Origin: Nocardia aurea | Lineage (GTDB): Bacteria; Actinomycetota; Actinomycetes; Mycobacteriales; Mycobacteriaceae | Direction of reading: 5' to 3' | Length of the DNA: 64,000 nt | NCBI RefSeq assembly: GCF_003123685.1 | Contig: NZ_QCYJ01000084.1 | Location: forward strand, 496,001 to 560,000 | Shown: positions 8,518-17,580 of the stretch, in pieces | How the letters are laid out: every line of letters begins with the position of its first letter | Position numbering within the stretch: position 1 is the first letter of the stretch | Made by a program: the position numbers and the translations under genes | Notes under the pieces: model-generated | Told to the model about the DNA's origin: nothing | Seen by the model: only the letters and a program-made list of their open reading frames with translations | The model's database searches: none

Positions 8518-11500
8518 CTATCGACTTCCCGACGGTTCCATTCCGGTCCTGCTGTCCGCGGATACGCGCGTCACGCTGCGCGAAGAAGCCGCGGCCATCC
8601 TCGCCTACGTCTCCGCTCGCCCGAAGCTCGGCCCGGATCGGGTGGCGGACATGCTGTTGCGCACCAGGGTCGCTCGGCGGTTCCGCGCCCTGCTGATGGT
8701 GAACGATCGCGCCGAACTCGACGCGGCGCTGACCGCCGTGCGCGACGGATACGACCATCCGGCCGTGGTCGCCTGCGCCGAACCCGCCGCCGCGCATCGG
8801 CTCGCGTACGTGCTGCCCGGCCAGGGCACCCAGCGCCCGGGTATGGGCAGACTCTTCTACGATCTGGTCCCCGCCTTCCGCGCCGAGGCCGACCGCTGCG
8901 ACGCGATCTTCCGCGATCTGTTCGGTGAATCCCCGCTGCCGTATCTGCTCGACCCCGACGCCGAAGCCGATGACGACGCGCAGATCGTGCAGCCCGCGCT
9001 GTTCGTGCAGATGGTCGCGCTCGGTGCGATGTGGCGTTCGGTCGGTGTCGAGGCCCAGGCCACCGTCGGGCACAGCCAGGGCGAGATCGCGGCGGCGTAT
9101 CTGTCCGGTGCGATGAGCCTGGCCGACGCGATCGTCGTCGTCGGCACCAGGGCCCGCGCCGTCGACAAGATCGCCTCGGACCGATACGCGATGGCCGTGG
9201 TCGCGGCCGACCGTGACGAGTGCGAGGAAGTGCTCGCGCGCGAATCCGGTTGGGCGCAGGTCTCGGTGGTGAACTCGCCGCGCCAGGTCGGCATCTCCGG
9301 CGATCGCGACACCGTGCGGAGCGTGGTGGACGTCCTCGCCGCACGCGGCCGGTTCGCCCGGGTGATCAAGGTGCGCTACCCGGCGCATACCAATCTGCTC
9401 AACGAATTCCGCGATGTCATCCGGGACGCCGTGCACAGCAGGCTGGAGAACGAGCGTTTCCTCGACAGCGAGATCGATTGCCTCGGCGCGACTCTCGGTG
9501 ACGCGATCACCGCCGATCTGCCGGTCGACGAGTACTGGTTCTGGAATCTGCGCAATCCGGTTCGCTTCGACCGGGCCGTCGCCGCCGCCGTCGCGCGGGA
9601 CGTCGACACCTTCGTCGAACTCGCCGAACATCCGACACTGCAACTGGCCGTGGAGGAAAGCCTCGCCACGTTCGCGAGCGATCGCGCCACCCTGGTGAGC
9701 GGCACGTCCAGCCGCACCGCGACCGATCTGAGCGTTTTCACCCGTAATCTCGCGGTACTGGCCGTCAACGACCTGAACTACCGGTGGGACAGTCTGCGCG
9801 TCGAATCCGACGCCCCGGTCCCGCTGCCGCTGCTCGATTTCCCGAATGTGCGGATGAACGAGATGACGTTGTGGATCGCCCACGACGCGAACCGCGGCAA
9901 TGCCGGGTCCGCCGCGAACGGCGTGGCCAGGGCGCAGTCCGCGCCGGTGCGTACGGAACCGGTCGAGGTGGTCCGGACAGGTCCGGTGCCGCAACTGCTG
10001 GTCGAGAACTGGGCCAGGCTGGTGCGGCGTTCGATGACCGCGCCCCGTGCGCTCGGGATCGTCGATCACACCGGCGAGAGCGCCGAATTGGCCGCGGCAC
10101 TGGTCGAATACGCGACGAGTCAGGGATTGGGCGGTCGTCTGCTCGATACCGAGGCGGGTATCGGCGACGGCGGTATCGACACCGTGGTGGTGTTACTGCC
10201 CGCCGTGCCCGAGGTGGACGTGACCGCCGCCATCGCGGAGACCGCCGCATTCTTCGGCGCGCGACGCTGGCTGTTCAAACCCGAGGCGGCCGTCACCGAA
10301 TACTGGCTTCTCACCATCGGCGGCGAGTCCGTCGTCCCCGAGGACACGTCGCCGGATCCGGTACACGCCGCGGTGGCGGCCGGATTCCGTTCGGCGGGTG
10401 CGGAGTATCCGGGGGTCGCCTTCCGGCATCTGGATCTCGCACCGGGACAATCCGACGCGTCGGCCGTCACCTCGATCGTCACCGCGCTGCACACGGCCGA
10501 CGAGCCGGAACTGGCGCTGCGCGAGGGCAATCTGTACGCCAAGCGGCTCATCGAGGCCGATCGGTCGCACTCGGTCGGTCCGGTCACGGCGGAGAATGTC
10601 GTCATCACCGGCGGCACCGGAAGCCTCGGCCTCGAGTTCTGCGAACACGTGGTGCGCTCCGGCACGCGGCGCGTCACCCTGGTCAGCAGGTCGGGGGAGA
10701 CCGAGGCGGTCGCGGGGCGGCTGCGTGCGCTTCGCGCGCTCGGCTCGGCCGAGATCGACGTCGTCGCCTGCGATATCGGCGACAGCGTGTCGGTCGCGCT
10801 GCTGGCCGACCGGCTGCGCGGCACTCCCGCGCAACTCGTCATCCACGCGGCGGCCGACAATTCGGCCATCGGGGAACTCGAACTCACCGAGATCACTCAC
10901 GGACAGGTCGCACAGGCCCTGTCCGGCAAGGTCGCCGGTATCGCGAACGTGCTGGATACCGTGAACCTGTCCGCCGACTGCCGGATCGTGCTGTGCTCCT
11001 CGCTGGCCGCCACGCTCGGCGGGCGCGGCACCGTGGTCTACGCCGCCGCCAATCGGATGGTCGACGCGTTCGCGCGTCGTCGCCGGGCCGACGGTCTGGA
11101 CTGCGTCTCGGTGCAGTGGGGTCAGTGGTCGGTCTTCGAAGGTCAGGGCAACGGCGATATCGCGCGACTGGCCGAGGTCGGTTACCTGCCGATGGCGTCG
11201 GCGGACGCGATCACGCTCGGTCTCGGCGGGCTGACCGGCAACGCGGTCGTGGCCGCCTTCGACTGGGATCGCGGACGTACCGTCTTCGGCGCGTTCGGCT
11301 ACGGCCCCCTGCTGTCCGGACTCCGGACTCCCACCGCCACCGGGGCCGCGGCGGCCCCGGTACCGGCGCTCACCGCCCCGGCCCCGGTGACGGGAGGCGG
11401 TGATGTGTCGGCGCGCGTGACCCGACTGCTCGCCGAGATCATCGGCGCCGACGATGTCGAGACCATCGACGCCACCAAGCCGCTGGTCGCCATCGGGCTC

Positions 11501-12853
11501 GATTCGCTGCAAGCGCTCGAACTGCGCAGGCGGGTCAAGAGCGCGTTCGGCGCCGATCTGCCCGTGGCCGATCTCATCGGCGGAGCCTCGCTCGCCGACG
11601 TGGTGCGCCTCGTCGGCACCGAGCACGGCGGTCGCGCCGCGCCCGAAGCCGTCGGCGCCTCGGTCGCGCCGCCGACGCGTTCGGCCCCCGTGGTGGAAAC
11701 GCTGCCGTCGGGCGCTGTGGTGAGCCCTTCCGAACGGATCGCCAGGGCGAAACTCGCCGCCCAGCACGCCGTTCCGGACGATTTCGACGCGCGGCGGTTC
11801 GAGTCCGCGCGTGCGGACATCGACCTGTTCGGCCTGCGGGCCATGCTCGCGGCGGTGCGACCCGCGTTGTCCGACAGCGATATTCGCACCGTCGACGATA
11901 TCGCCGATCGGATGGACTTCGCGCCGCGCCACCGTTGGCTGCTGCGCCAGTGGTTACAGGCACTCGGCGCGCACGGCAGCGTCGAGGGCGACGTGGACAG
12001 CGGCTACCGCTTCGTACGCGCGGTTCGGTCGCCGATCCGGCCCGACCTGGTCCAGGTGTGTGCCGATCTGGGCTACTCGCGTCCCCTCGCGACCTTCCTC
12101 CAAGCCTCCGACGATCACCTGACCGAACTCGCCACCGACACCATGCGATTGCAGGAGTTGTTGTTCCCCGATGGGGATATGACCACCGCCGAGGCCGCCT
12201 ACCGCGACAATCTCAGCAGCCGCTATCTGAATCTGGCTGCGGGCCGGGCGGTCGCGGACCTGGTCGACGGCCTGCGCGGTGACCGATCGCCGGTGCGCGT
12301 CCTGGAACTGGGCGCGGGCATCGGCGGCACCACCGACGACGTCACCGCGGCGCTGTCCGGGCTGCCGGTCGAATACCACTTCACCGATGTGTCCACGTTC
12401 TTCCTCGAGGCGGCCAAGGCCCGGTTCGCCGACTATCCGTGGATGCGTTACGGACTCGTCGACATGAACGCGGATCTGGCGAAGCAGCCGCGCTACGACA
12501 TCGTGATCGCCGCCAACGTGCTGCACAACGCCTTCGACATCGGGGTGACCCTGAGGCAATTGCACGATCTGCTGAATCCCGGTGGCGCGGTAGTGATCAT
12601 CGAGACCTGCCACGCGCATTGCGAACAGCTGACCTCCGTGCACTTCCTGATGTCGCCCGGCCAGGATCAGCCGCACGCGGGACTGACCGACGTGCGCGCG
12701 GGCACGGATCGGATCTTCCTGACCGAACGGGAATGGCGCGAGCAACTGGTGGCGGCGGGGCTGCACCCGGAACTCGTCCTGCCCGAGGGCGACCATCCGG
12801 TGGCCCTGCTGGATCAGCGAGTGTTCATCGGCGTACGCGGCCGAGGGGAGTGA
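8495..12853 (+). CDS. PKS, AT-KR-ACP plus C-terminal methyltransferase, MbtD/NbtC-like
   Basis: A 1,452-residue polyketide synthase without its own KS. Order: acyltransferase (~105-400; GQGTQRPGMG, catalytic Ser in GHSQGE ~195), ketoreductase (~690-900; NADPH loop TGGTGSLG ~704, CSSLAATLGG, VYAAANRMVD), acyl carrier domain (IGLDSLQALELRR ~1002), then ~400 residues ending in a SAM-dependent methyltransferase domain (motif I VLELGAGIGGTTDD ~1270; IVIAANVLHNAFD, LNPGGAVVII). The KR implies a beta-hydroxyacyl unit, as expected for a nocobactin-type chain. The trailing methyltransferase goes beyond the MbtD layout and suggests alpha-methylation or gem-dimethylation. The GTG at 8495 has no ribosome site of its own; AGGAG at 8498-8502 is better placed for an ATT at 8510, so the exact start is uncertain. 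Confidence 0.9.
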   Translation: MRRTTISSYRLPDGSIPVLLSADTRVTLREEAAAILAYVSARPKLGPDRVADMLLRTRVARRFRALLMVNDRAELDAALTAVRDGYDHPAVVACAEPAAAHRLAYVLPGQGTQRPGMGRLFYDLVPAFRAEADRCDAIFRDLFGESPLPYLLDPDAEADDDAQIVQPALFVQMVALGAMWRSVGVEAQATVGHSQGEIAAAYLSGAMSLADAIVVVGTRARAVDKIASDRYAMAVVAADRDECEEVLARESGWAQVSVVNSPRQVGISGDRDTVRSVVDVLAARGRFARVIKVRYPAHTNLLNEFRDVIRDAVHSRLENERFLDSEIDCLGATLGDAITADLPVDEYWFWNLRNPVRFDRAVAAAVARDVDTFVELAEHPTLQLAVEESLATFASDRATLVSGTSSRTATDLSVFTRNLAVLAVNDLNYRWDSLRVESDAPVPLPLLDFPNVRMNEMTLWIAHDANRGNAGSAANGVARAQSAPVRTEPVEVVRTGPVPQLLVENWARLVRRSMTAPRALGIVDHTGESAELAAALVEYATSQGLGGRLLDTEAGIGDGGIDTVVVLLPAVPEVDVTAAIAETAAFFGARRWLFKPEAAVTEYWLLTIGGESVVPEDTSPDPVHAAVAAGFRSAGAEYPGVAFRHLDLAPGQSDASAVTSIVTALHTADEPELALREGNLYAKRLIEADRSHSVGPVTAENVVITGGTGSLGLEFCEHVVRSGTRRVTLVSRSGETEAVAGRLRALRALGSAEIDVVACDIGDSVSVALLADRLRGTPAQLVIHAAADNSAIGELELTEITHGQVAQALSGKVAGIANVLDTVNLSADCRIVLCSSLAATLGGRGTVVYAAANRMVDAFARRRRADGLDCVSVQWGQWSVFEGQGNGDIARLAEVGYLPMASADAITLGLGGLTGNAVVAAFDWDRGRTVFGAFGYGPLLSGLRTPTATGAAAAPVPALTAPAPVTGGGDVSARVTRLLAEIIGADDVETIDATKPLVAIGLDSLQALELRRRVKSAFGADLPVADLIGGASLADVVRLVGTEHGGRAAPEAVGASVAPPTRSAPVVETLPSGAVVSPSERIARAKLAAQHAVPDDFDARRFESARADIDLFGLRAMLAAVRPALSDSDIRTVDDIADRMDFAPRHRWLLRQWLQALGAHGSVEGDVDSGYRFVRAVRSPIRPDLVQVCADLGYSRPLATFLQASDDHLTELATDTMRLQELLFPDGDMTTAEAAYRDNLSSRYLNLAAGRAVADLVDGLRGDRSPVRVLELGAGIGGTTDDVTAALSGLPVEYHFTDVSTFFLEAAKARFADYPWMRYGLVDMNADLAKQPRYDIVIAANVLHNAFDIGVTLRQLHDLLNPGGAVVIIETCHAHCEQLTSVHFLMSPGQDQPHAGLTDVRAGTDRIFLTEREWREQLVAAGLHPELVLPEGDHPVALLDQRVFIGVRGRGE

Positions 12854-12858
12854 AGGCC

Positions 12859-15800
12859 ATGGAGTCGGCACGGCAGCCGCACGACGGCACGTCGAGTATC
12901 AGCAGGGACGAGATCAGGGCCGCGGTGGCGGGTCAACTCGGTATCGCGGCGGGCGATATCGCCGATCACGACGATCTCATCCAGCTGGGCCTGGACTCGA
13001 TCCGCACGATGAAACTCGCGGGCGGCTGGCGCAAACGCGGAGCCGACATCAATTTCGCGCAGCTCGCCGCCACTCCGACGGTGGAGTCGTGGCACGCCCT
13101 GCTCGGCGTCGACGCCGCCGTCGCGCCGGTCGACTCGGACGAAGAACAGTCCTCGGTCGAACCGGACACCGCCGACACCGCCGACGCGCCGTTCCCGCTG
13201 GCCACCATGCAGCACGCGTACTGGATCGGGCGGTCCGACGAGCAGGAACTCGGCGGCGTCGCGGCTCACCTCTACGTCGAATTCGACGGTGGCCGTATCG
13301 ATCCGGTGCGACTCGAACACGCGGTGACCGATCTGATCGCCGCGCACCCGATGCTGCGAACCAGATTCCTGCCCGACGGCACCCAGCAGACCATGGCGAA
13401 GCCCGGCCGACCGGTATTCGCCGTGGTCGATCTACGAGGCGAGACCGCCGAAGCGACCGAGGCCGCCCTGCTCGAACTGCGCGACCGCAAGACCCACCAG
13501 CGTCTGGCCATCGAAGACGGCCAGGTCATCGATATCACGCTCACCCTGCGCGACGAGGACAGCGCCAGACTGCATCTCGACGTCGACATGCTGGCGGGCG
13601 ACGCCATGAGCTACCGCGTGCTGATCTCCGAACTCGCCGAGCTCTACCACGGCGCGACCGTGTCGGCCCCCGGCTACACCTATCGCCGGTACCGCATCGA
13701 ACGCGACGACAACGCCGCCGCCCGCGAACGCGACCGGCGATGGTGGCAAGAGCGCCTGCCGGAACTGCCCGGCGCGCCGGAACTTCCGACCGTCCCCGTG
13801 GGTGACCGCAACGCACCCGAGCGCACGGTCCGCTACGACCACTGGCTGGCGCCCGAGGCCAAGGGCCGACTGCTCGCCGCGGCGCATCAGCGCGGCATCA
13901 CCCCGGCCATGGCCTTGGCGGCGATCTTCGCCGAGACCATCGGCGGCTGGTCCGCGCAGAGCAGATTCCTGTTGAACGTCCCGCTGTTCCACCGCGAGCC
14001 GGTACATCCCGAAATCGACCGGGTGATCGGTGATTTCACCTCCTCGATCATGCTCGAGGTCGACGTCACCGCGAACATGTCGGTGACCGAACGGGCCGCC
14101 GCGTTACAGCGCGCCATGCACGAAAGCGGCGCGCACACCGCCTATTCCGGCCTGGAGGTGCTGCGCGATCTGGGCAGGCATCGCGGCGAACCGGTACTGG
14201 CCCCCGTCGTCTACACCAGCGCGCTGAATCTGGGCGAACTGTTCGCCGATCGGGTCACCGAAACCTTCGGCGAACCGGTCTGGATCATCTCGCAGGGCCC
14301 GCAGGTCCTGCTCGACGCCCAGGTCACCGAGGTACGCGGCGGTCTGCTGCTCAACTGGGACGTTCGCGAGTCGGCGTTCCCGCCCGGTCTGGTCGACGCG
14401 ATGTTCGACCACTACACCACGGCGATCGGTCGGCTCGGCGACGGCGAGGCGGGCTGGAACGCCGAAGCCGCGGTCCGGCTGCCGCGCGCGCAGGCCGAGG
14501 TCAGGGCCGCGGTCAACGCGACCGACGGCCCGGTCAGCGGGCGCTGCCTGCACGAGGGTTTCTTCGACTACGCCGGATACACCCCCGGCGCTTCCGCCGT
14601 GGTGTGGGGCCTCGGATCCGAGACGGGCCGATGGACCTACGGGGAACTCGCCGCCCGCGCGCTCGCCGTCGCCGGGGCGCTGAATGCCGAAGGCGTGCGG
14701 CCCGGTGACGCCGTCGCGGTCCAGTTGCCCAAGGGGCCGAATCAGATCCTGGCCGTCCTCGGTGTCCTCGCCGCGGGCGCGACCTACGTGCCCATCGGCT
14801 TCGATCAGCCGGTCGGCAGGCGTGCCGAAATCCTGCGCACCGGCGCGATCGTCGCGGCGTTGACGGTCCCCGGCGCCGATATGGGTGTGCCGATCCCGTG
14901 CCTGAGCATCGATGCCGCGAGCGAGTACGCGCAACCCCTGCCCGCGCCGGTCGTGCCCGAGACCGACGCGATCGCCTACGTGATCTTCACCTCCGGTTCC
15001 ACGGGTGTGCCCAAGGGCGTCGATGTGCCGCACCGGGGCGCGATGAACACCATCGACGCGGTCAACGAGTGGTTCGACGTCGGGGACGCCGATCGCGTAC
15101 TCGCCCTGTCCGCGTTGGAATTCGACGCGTCGGTCTACGACATCTTCGGCATGTTCGCCGTCGGCGGCTCGATCGTCGCCGTCGACTCCGAGCAGCGCGC
15201 CGAAGCCACCAGCTGGGTGGAACTGCTACGCCACCACCGGGTCTCGATCCTGAACTGCGTGCCGAGCATGCTCGACATGATCCTGGAGATCGGCGGTGAC
15301 CGGCTGGGCGATTCGCTGCGGGCGGTGACGCTCGGCGGCGACTGGGTCGGTGCGGATCTGGCGCGGCGGCTGGCCGCCCAGGTGCCGGGCTGCCGCTTCT
15401 CCGGATTGGGCGGGGCCACCGAGACATCCATCCACAACACCGTCTGCGAGGTCGTCGGCGAACCGCCCGCCGAGTGGGCGACGGTGCCGTTCGGAATTCC
15501 GCTGCGCAATGTGCGGTGCCGGGTAGTCTCACCCGCCGGGCGGGACTGCCCCGACTGGGTACCGGGCGAATTCTGGGTCGGCGGAGCCAATGTCGCCTCG
15601 GGCTATCGCAACGATCCCGAACGCACCGCCGAGCGATTCGTCGAATACGAGGGTCTGCGCTGGTACCGGACCGGCGATATGGCCAGGTACTGGCCCGACG
15701 GCACCATCGAATTCCTCGGCCGCGCCGACCACCAAGTGCAGATCCGAGGCTACCGCGTCGAACTCGGCGAGGTGGAGAGCGCGTTGCGCACGGTGCCCGG

Positions 15801-16383
15801 TGTGCGGCACGCCGTCGCGGCCGTCGTCGGCGCGGGCGCGCCCAAACTGGTCGCCGCGATCGCGGGCGACGGCGACGCCATCGGTGACATCGCCCTCGGT
15901 GACATCACCGCGGCCGTCGCGGATCTGTTGCCCGGCTACATGATTCCGACCAGGGTCGAATATCTCGAAAGGATGCCGCTCACCGATAACGGCAAACTGG
16001 ATCGCCGGGCCGTGATCGCGCTACTCGAACCGGGCGCGGGCGATACCGCGAACGGCGCCGCGCGCAACGAGGTCGAGGCCGCGCTCGCCGATATCGTCGC
16101 CGGGGTGCTCGGCGCGGAATCGGTCGGCGTGCACGACGACTTCTTCGCCCTCGGTGGCGATTCGGTGCTGGCCACCACGGTCATCGCGAGGGTCAGGGAA
16201 TGGCTGGAGGTCGACCACGCGCTGGTCGCCGATATCTTCGCGACCCGCACCGTCGCGAGTCTGGCCGAGCGGCTCGGCAAACGGGAAGCCGATCGCGGCA
16301 CGCCGGACCGGTTGTCCGCCGTCGCGCGCCTCTACCTCGAGGTCGCCGCGATGTCGGACGAGGAGATCCTCGCCGAGGCCTGA
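12859..16383 (+). CDS. NRPS, ArCP-Cy-A-PCP, MbtB-like phenyloxazoline synthase without TE
   Basis: A 1,174-residue NRPS. It begins with an aryl-carrier domain (IQLGLDSIRTMKLAGGWRK ~40, like MbtB/EntB carriers). A heterocyclisation domain follows (~115-560; the Cy signature DVDMLAGDAMS, D-x4-D-x2-S, at ~240 replaces HHxxxDG). Next is an adenylation domain (~590-1040; FTSGSTGVPKG ~710, GGATETSIHN ~851, YRTGDMARY, DNGKLDRRAV) and a carrier domain (FFALGGDSVLATT ~1099). It should condense an aryl acid with Ser or Thr and cyclise it to an oxazoline. Unlike MbtB it stops after the carrier; the thioesterase is the separate gene at 6407. ATG 12859 is chosen for GGGGAG 9 nt upstream; GTG 12850, overlapping the PKS stop, is an alternative. 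Last biosynthetic gene of the operon. Confidence 0.9.
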   Translation: MESARQPHDGTSSISRDEIRAAVAGQLGIAAGDIADHDDLIQLGLDSIRTMKLAGGWRKRGADINFAQLAATPTVESWHALLGVDAAVAPVDSDEEQSSVEPDTADTADAPFPLATMQHAYWIGRSDEQELGGVAAHLYVEFDGGRIDPVRLEHAVTDLIAAHPMLRTRFLPDGTQQTMAKPGRPVFAVVDLRGETAEATEAALLELRDRKTHQRLAIEDGQVIDITLTLRDEDSARLHLDVDMLAGDAMSYRVLISELAELYHGATVSAPGYTYRRYRIERDDNAAARERDRRWWQERLPELPGAPELPTVPVGDRNAPERTVRYDHWLAPEAKGRLLAAAHQRGITPAMALAAIFAETIGGWSAQSRFLLNVPLFHREPVHPEIDRVIGDFTSSIMLEVDVTANMSVTERAAALQRAMHESGAHTAYSGLEVLRDLGRHRGEPVLAPVVYTSALNLGELFADRVTETFGEPVWIISQGPQVLLDAQVTEVRGGLLLNWDVRESAFPPGLVDAMFDHYTTAIGRLGDGEAGWNAEAAVRLPRAQAEVRAAVNATDGPVSGRCLHEGFFDYAGYTPGASAVVWGLGSETGRWTYGELAARALAVAGALNAEGVRPGDAVAVQLPKGPNQILAVLGVLAAGATYVPIGFDQPVGRRAEILRTGAIVAALTVPGADMGVPIPCLSIDAASEYAQPLPAPVVPETDAIAYVIFTSGSTGVPKGVDVPHRGAMNTIDAVNEWFDVGDADRVLALSALEFDASVYDIFGMFAVGGSIVAVDSEQRAEATSWVELLRHHRVSILNCVPSMLDMILEIGGDRLGDSLRAVTLGGDWVGADLARRLAAQVPGCRFSGLGGATETSIHNTVCEVVGEPPAEWATVPFGIPLRNVRCRVVSPAGRDCPDWVPGEFWVGGANVASGYRNDPERTAERFVEYEGLRWYRTGDMARYWPDGTIEFLGRADHQVQIRGYRVELGEVESALRTVPGVRHAVAAVVGAGAPKLVAAIAGDGDAIGDIALGDITAAVADLLPGYMIPTRVEYLERMPLTDNGKLDRRAVIALLEPGAGDTANGAARNEVEAALADIVAGVLGAESVGVHDDFFALGGDSVLATTVIARVREWLEVDHALVADIFATRTVASLAERLGKREADRGTPDRLSAVARLYLEVAAMSDEEILAEA

Positions 16384-16503
16384 GCCGATGGCGGGGCAGC
16401 GCACCCGGCGGTGCTTTCCGTGCCGCGCGCGCCTATCGTTTCGGTCCATGAGGAATCGGGCCGTTGGCGTGATCGGGGTGGCGGCCGAGCGGAATACGCG
16501 CTC

Positions 16504-17580
16504 GTGACCGGCGTGCCCGTCCTTCCCGTACTGGTGATCACCGGTTACGCGATCGTGGTCACCATCCTGCGGTGGTTCTTCGTTCGCGACAGCGCGGTCG
16601 ACCGCCTGATCAACCGAGCGCTCGGCCTGGCCGGTGTCGGCATGCTCATCGGATTGGCGACCACCTCGTCCGCTGTTCCCGTCGTCGTCGGTCATGTGAG
16701 CGCGATCACGGGATTCTTCACCACGAGCGCGATATACGGTGTCGCGCGGATGCTCGACGGCGGGAGCGGGCCGGACGCCCACCGCCGTCAGCGCCGATAC
16801 GACCTGGTCGCCCTGGGGGGAGCGGTGTCGGCCGTGCTGGTCAATATGGCGGTCGTAGTGCATCTGATACCCGTCGAGATCTCCTCGCGGTGGCACAGCA
16901 TCTGCTCCGCGGGCTCGGGCCTTCCACTCGCCGTGTCCGGATTCCTGCTGATGCGCGCGAGTCTGCGCGAGTTCCGCTCCGCCGAGACCCAGGTGGGGGA
17001 ACGGGTCGCCTACGGCGCGCTGATCGGTGTCGGCGTGTTCTGGGCCTGTTACGCCGCCATTCTGCTCGTGCGCTACCGGTGGGGGGTGCCGCCGGACGAT
17101 CCGGGAAAGGTCTGGGCGCTGGCCGGTTTCACCTCCCTCGCCGTCATCACGACGTTGCTGGCGATCCCGCTGGCGCGCATCGCGGCGGTGCGATTCGGGT
17201 GGGACCGGGACAGCCGGGATTGCCGCAGGCTGCGCCCGCTGTGGGCCGCGCTCACCGACGCGGTGCCCCACGTCGCGTTGACCCCCGACGACACGCCTCG
17301 CGCACCGGCCGAGCGGCGATATCGGATGGCGATCGAGATCCGCGACGCGCTGCTGCATCTGCGCAGGCAGGCCGGCGGTGATCACGACGACGACATCGGC
17401 CGCCGCGCCCTGGAGATCCTGCGCGGCGCGCAACTCGGACTCCCCGCACGTTCGAGCGCGGACAGTCACGACGTGGAATTGCGCCACCTGTTGGCACTGG
17501 CGGATCGGTGGCCCGAGGCCGAATCGGCCTACATCGCCACCGATCGCTCGGGGCTCAGCGCGGTGCCGGGGAACCGATGA
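16504..17580 (+). CDS. multi-pass membrane protein, DUF6545/MAB_1171c-like, unknown role
   Basis: A 358-residue protein with about six or seven hydrophobic helices in the first ~230 residues (first: LPVLVITGYAIVVTILRWFF) and a soluble C-terminal third containing DSRDCRRLRPLWAALTD and ERRYRMAIEIRDALLHLR. I associate these two motifs with actinobacterial DUF6545 / MAB_1171c-type proteins, often annotated as putative transporters or regulatory-region proteins; no biochemical function is established that I know of. The GTG at 16504 is chosen because the first helix begins right after it; the ribosome site is weak. It lies 120 bp after the NRPS on the same strand and its last 26 bp overlap the convergent oxidase gene. 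A role in siderophore transport is possible only by location. Confidence 0.72.
   Translation: MTGVPVLPVLVITGYAIVVTILRWFFVRDSAVDRLINRALGLAGVGMLIGLATTSSAVPVVVGHVSAITGFFTTSAIYGVARMLDGGSGPDAHRRQRRYDLVALGGAVSAVLVNMAVVVHLIPVEISSRWHSICSAGSGLPLAVSGFLLMRASLREFRSAETQVGERVAYGALIGVGVFWACYAAILLVRYRWGVPPDDPGKVWALAGFTSLAVITTLLAIPLARIAAVRFGWDRDSRDCRRLRPLWAALTDAVPHVALTPDDTPRAPAERRYRMAIEIRDALLHLRRQAGGDHDDDIGRRALEILRGAQLGLPARSSADSHDVELRHLLALADRWPEAESAYIATDRSGLSAVPGNR

Noticed and set aside
16021..17487. 488-codon minus-strand frame opposite the NRPS end and the membrane-protein gene
   Set aside because: Composition is that of an antisense shadow, and the plus strand encodes recognisable NRPS and membrane segments throughout.
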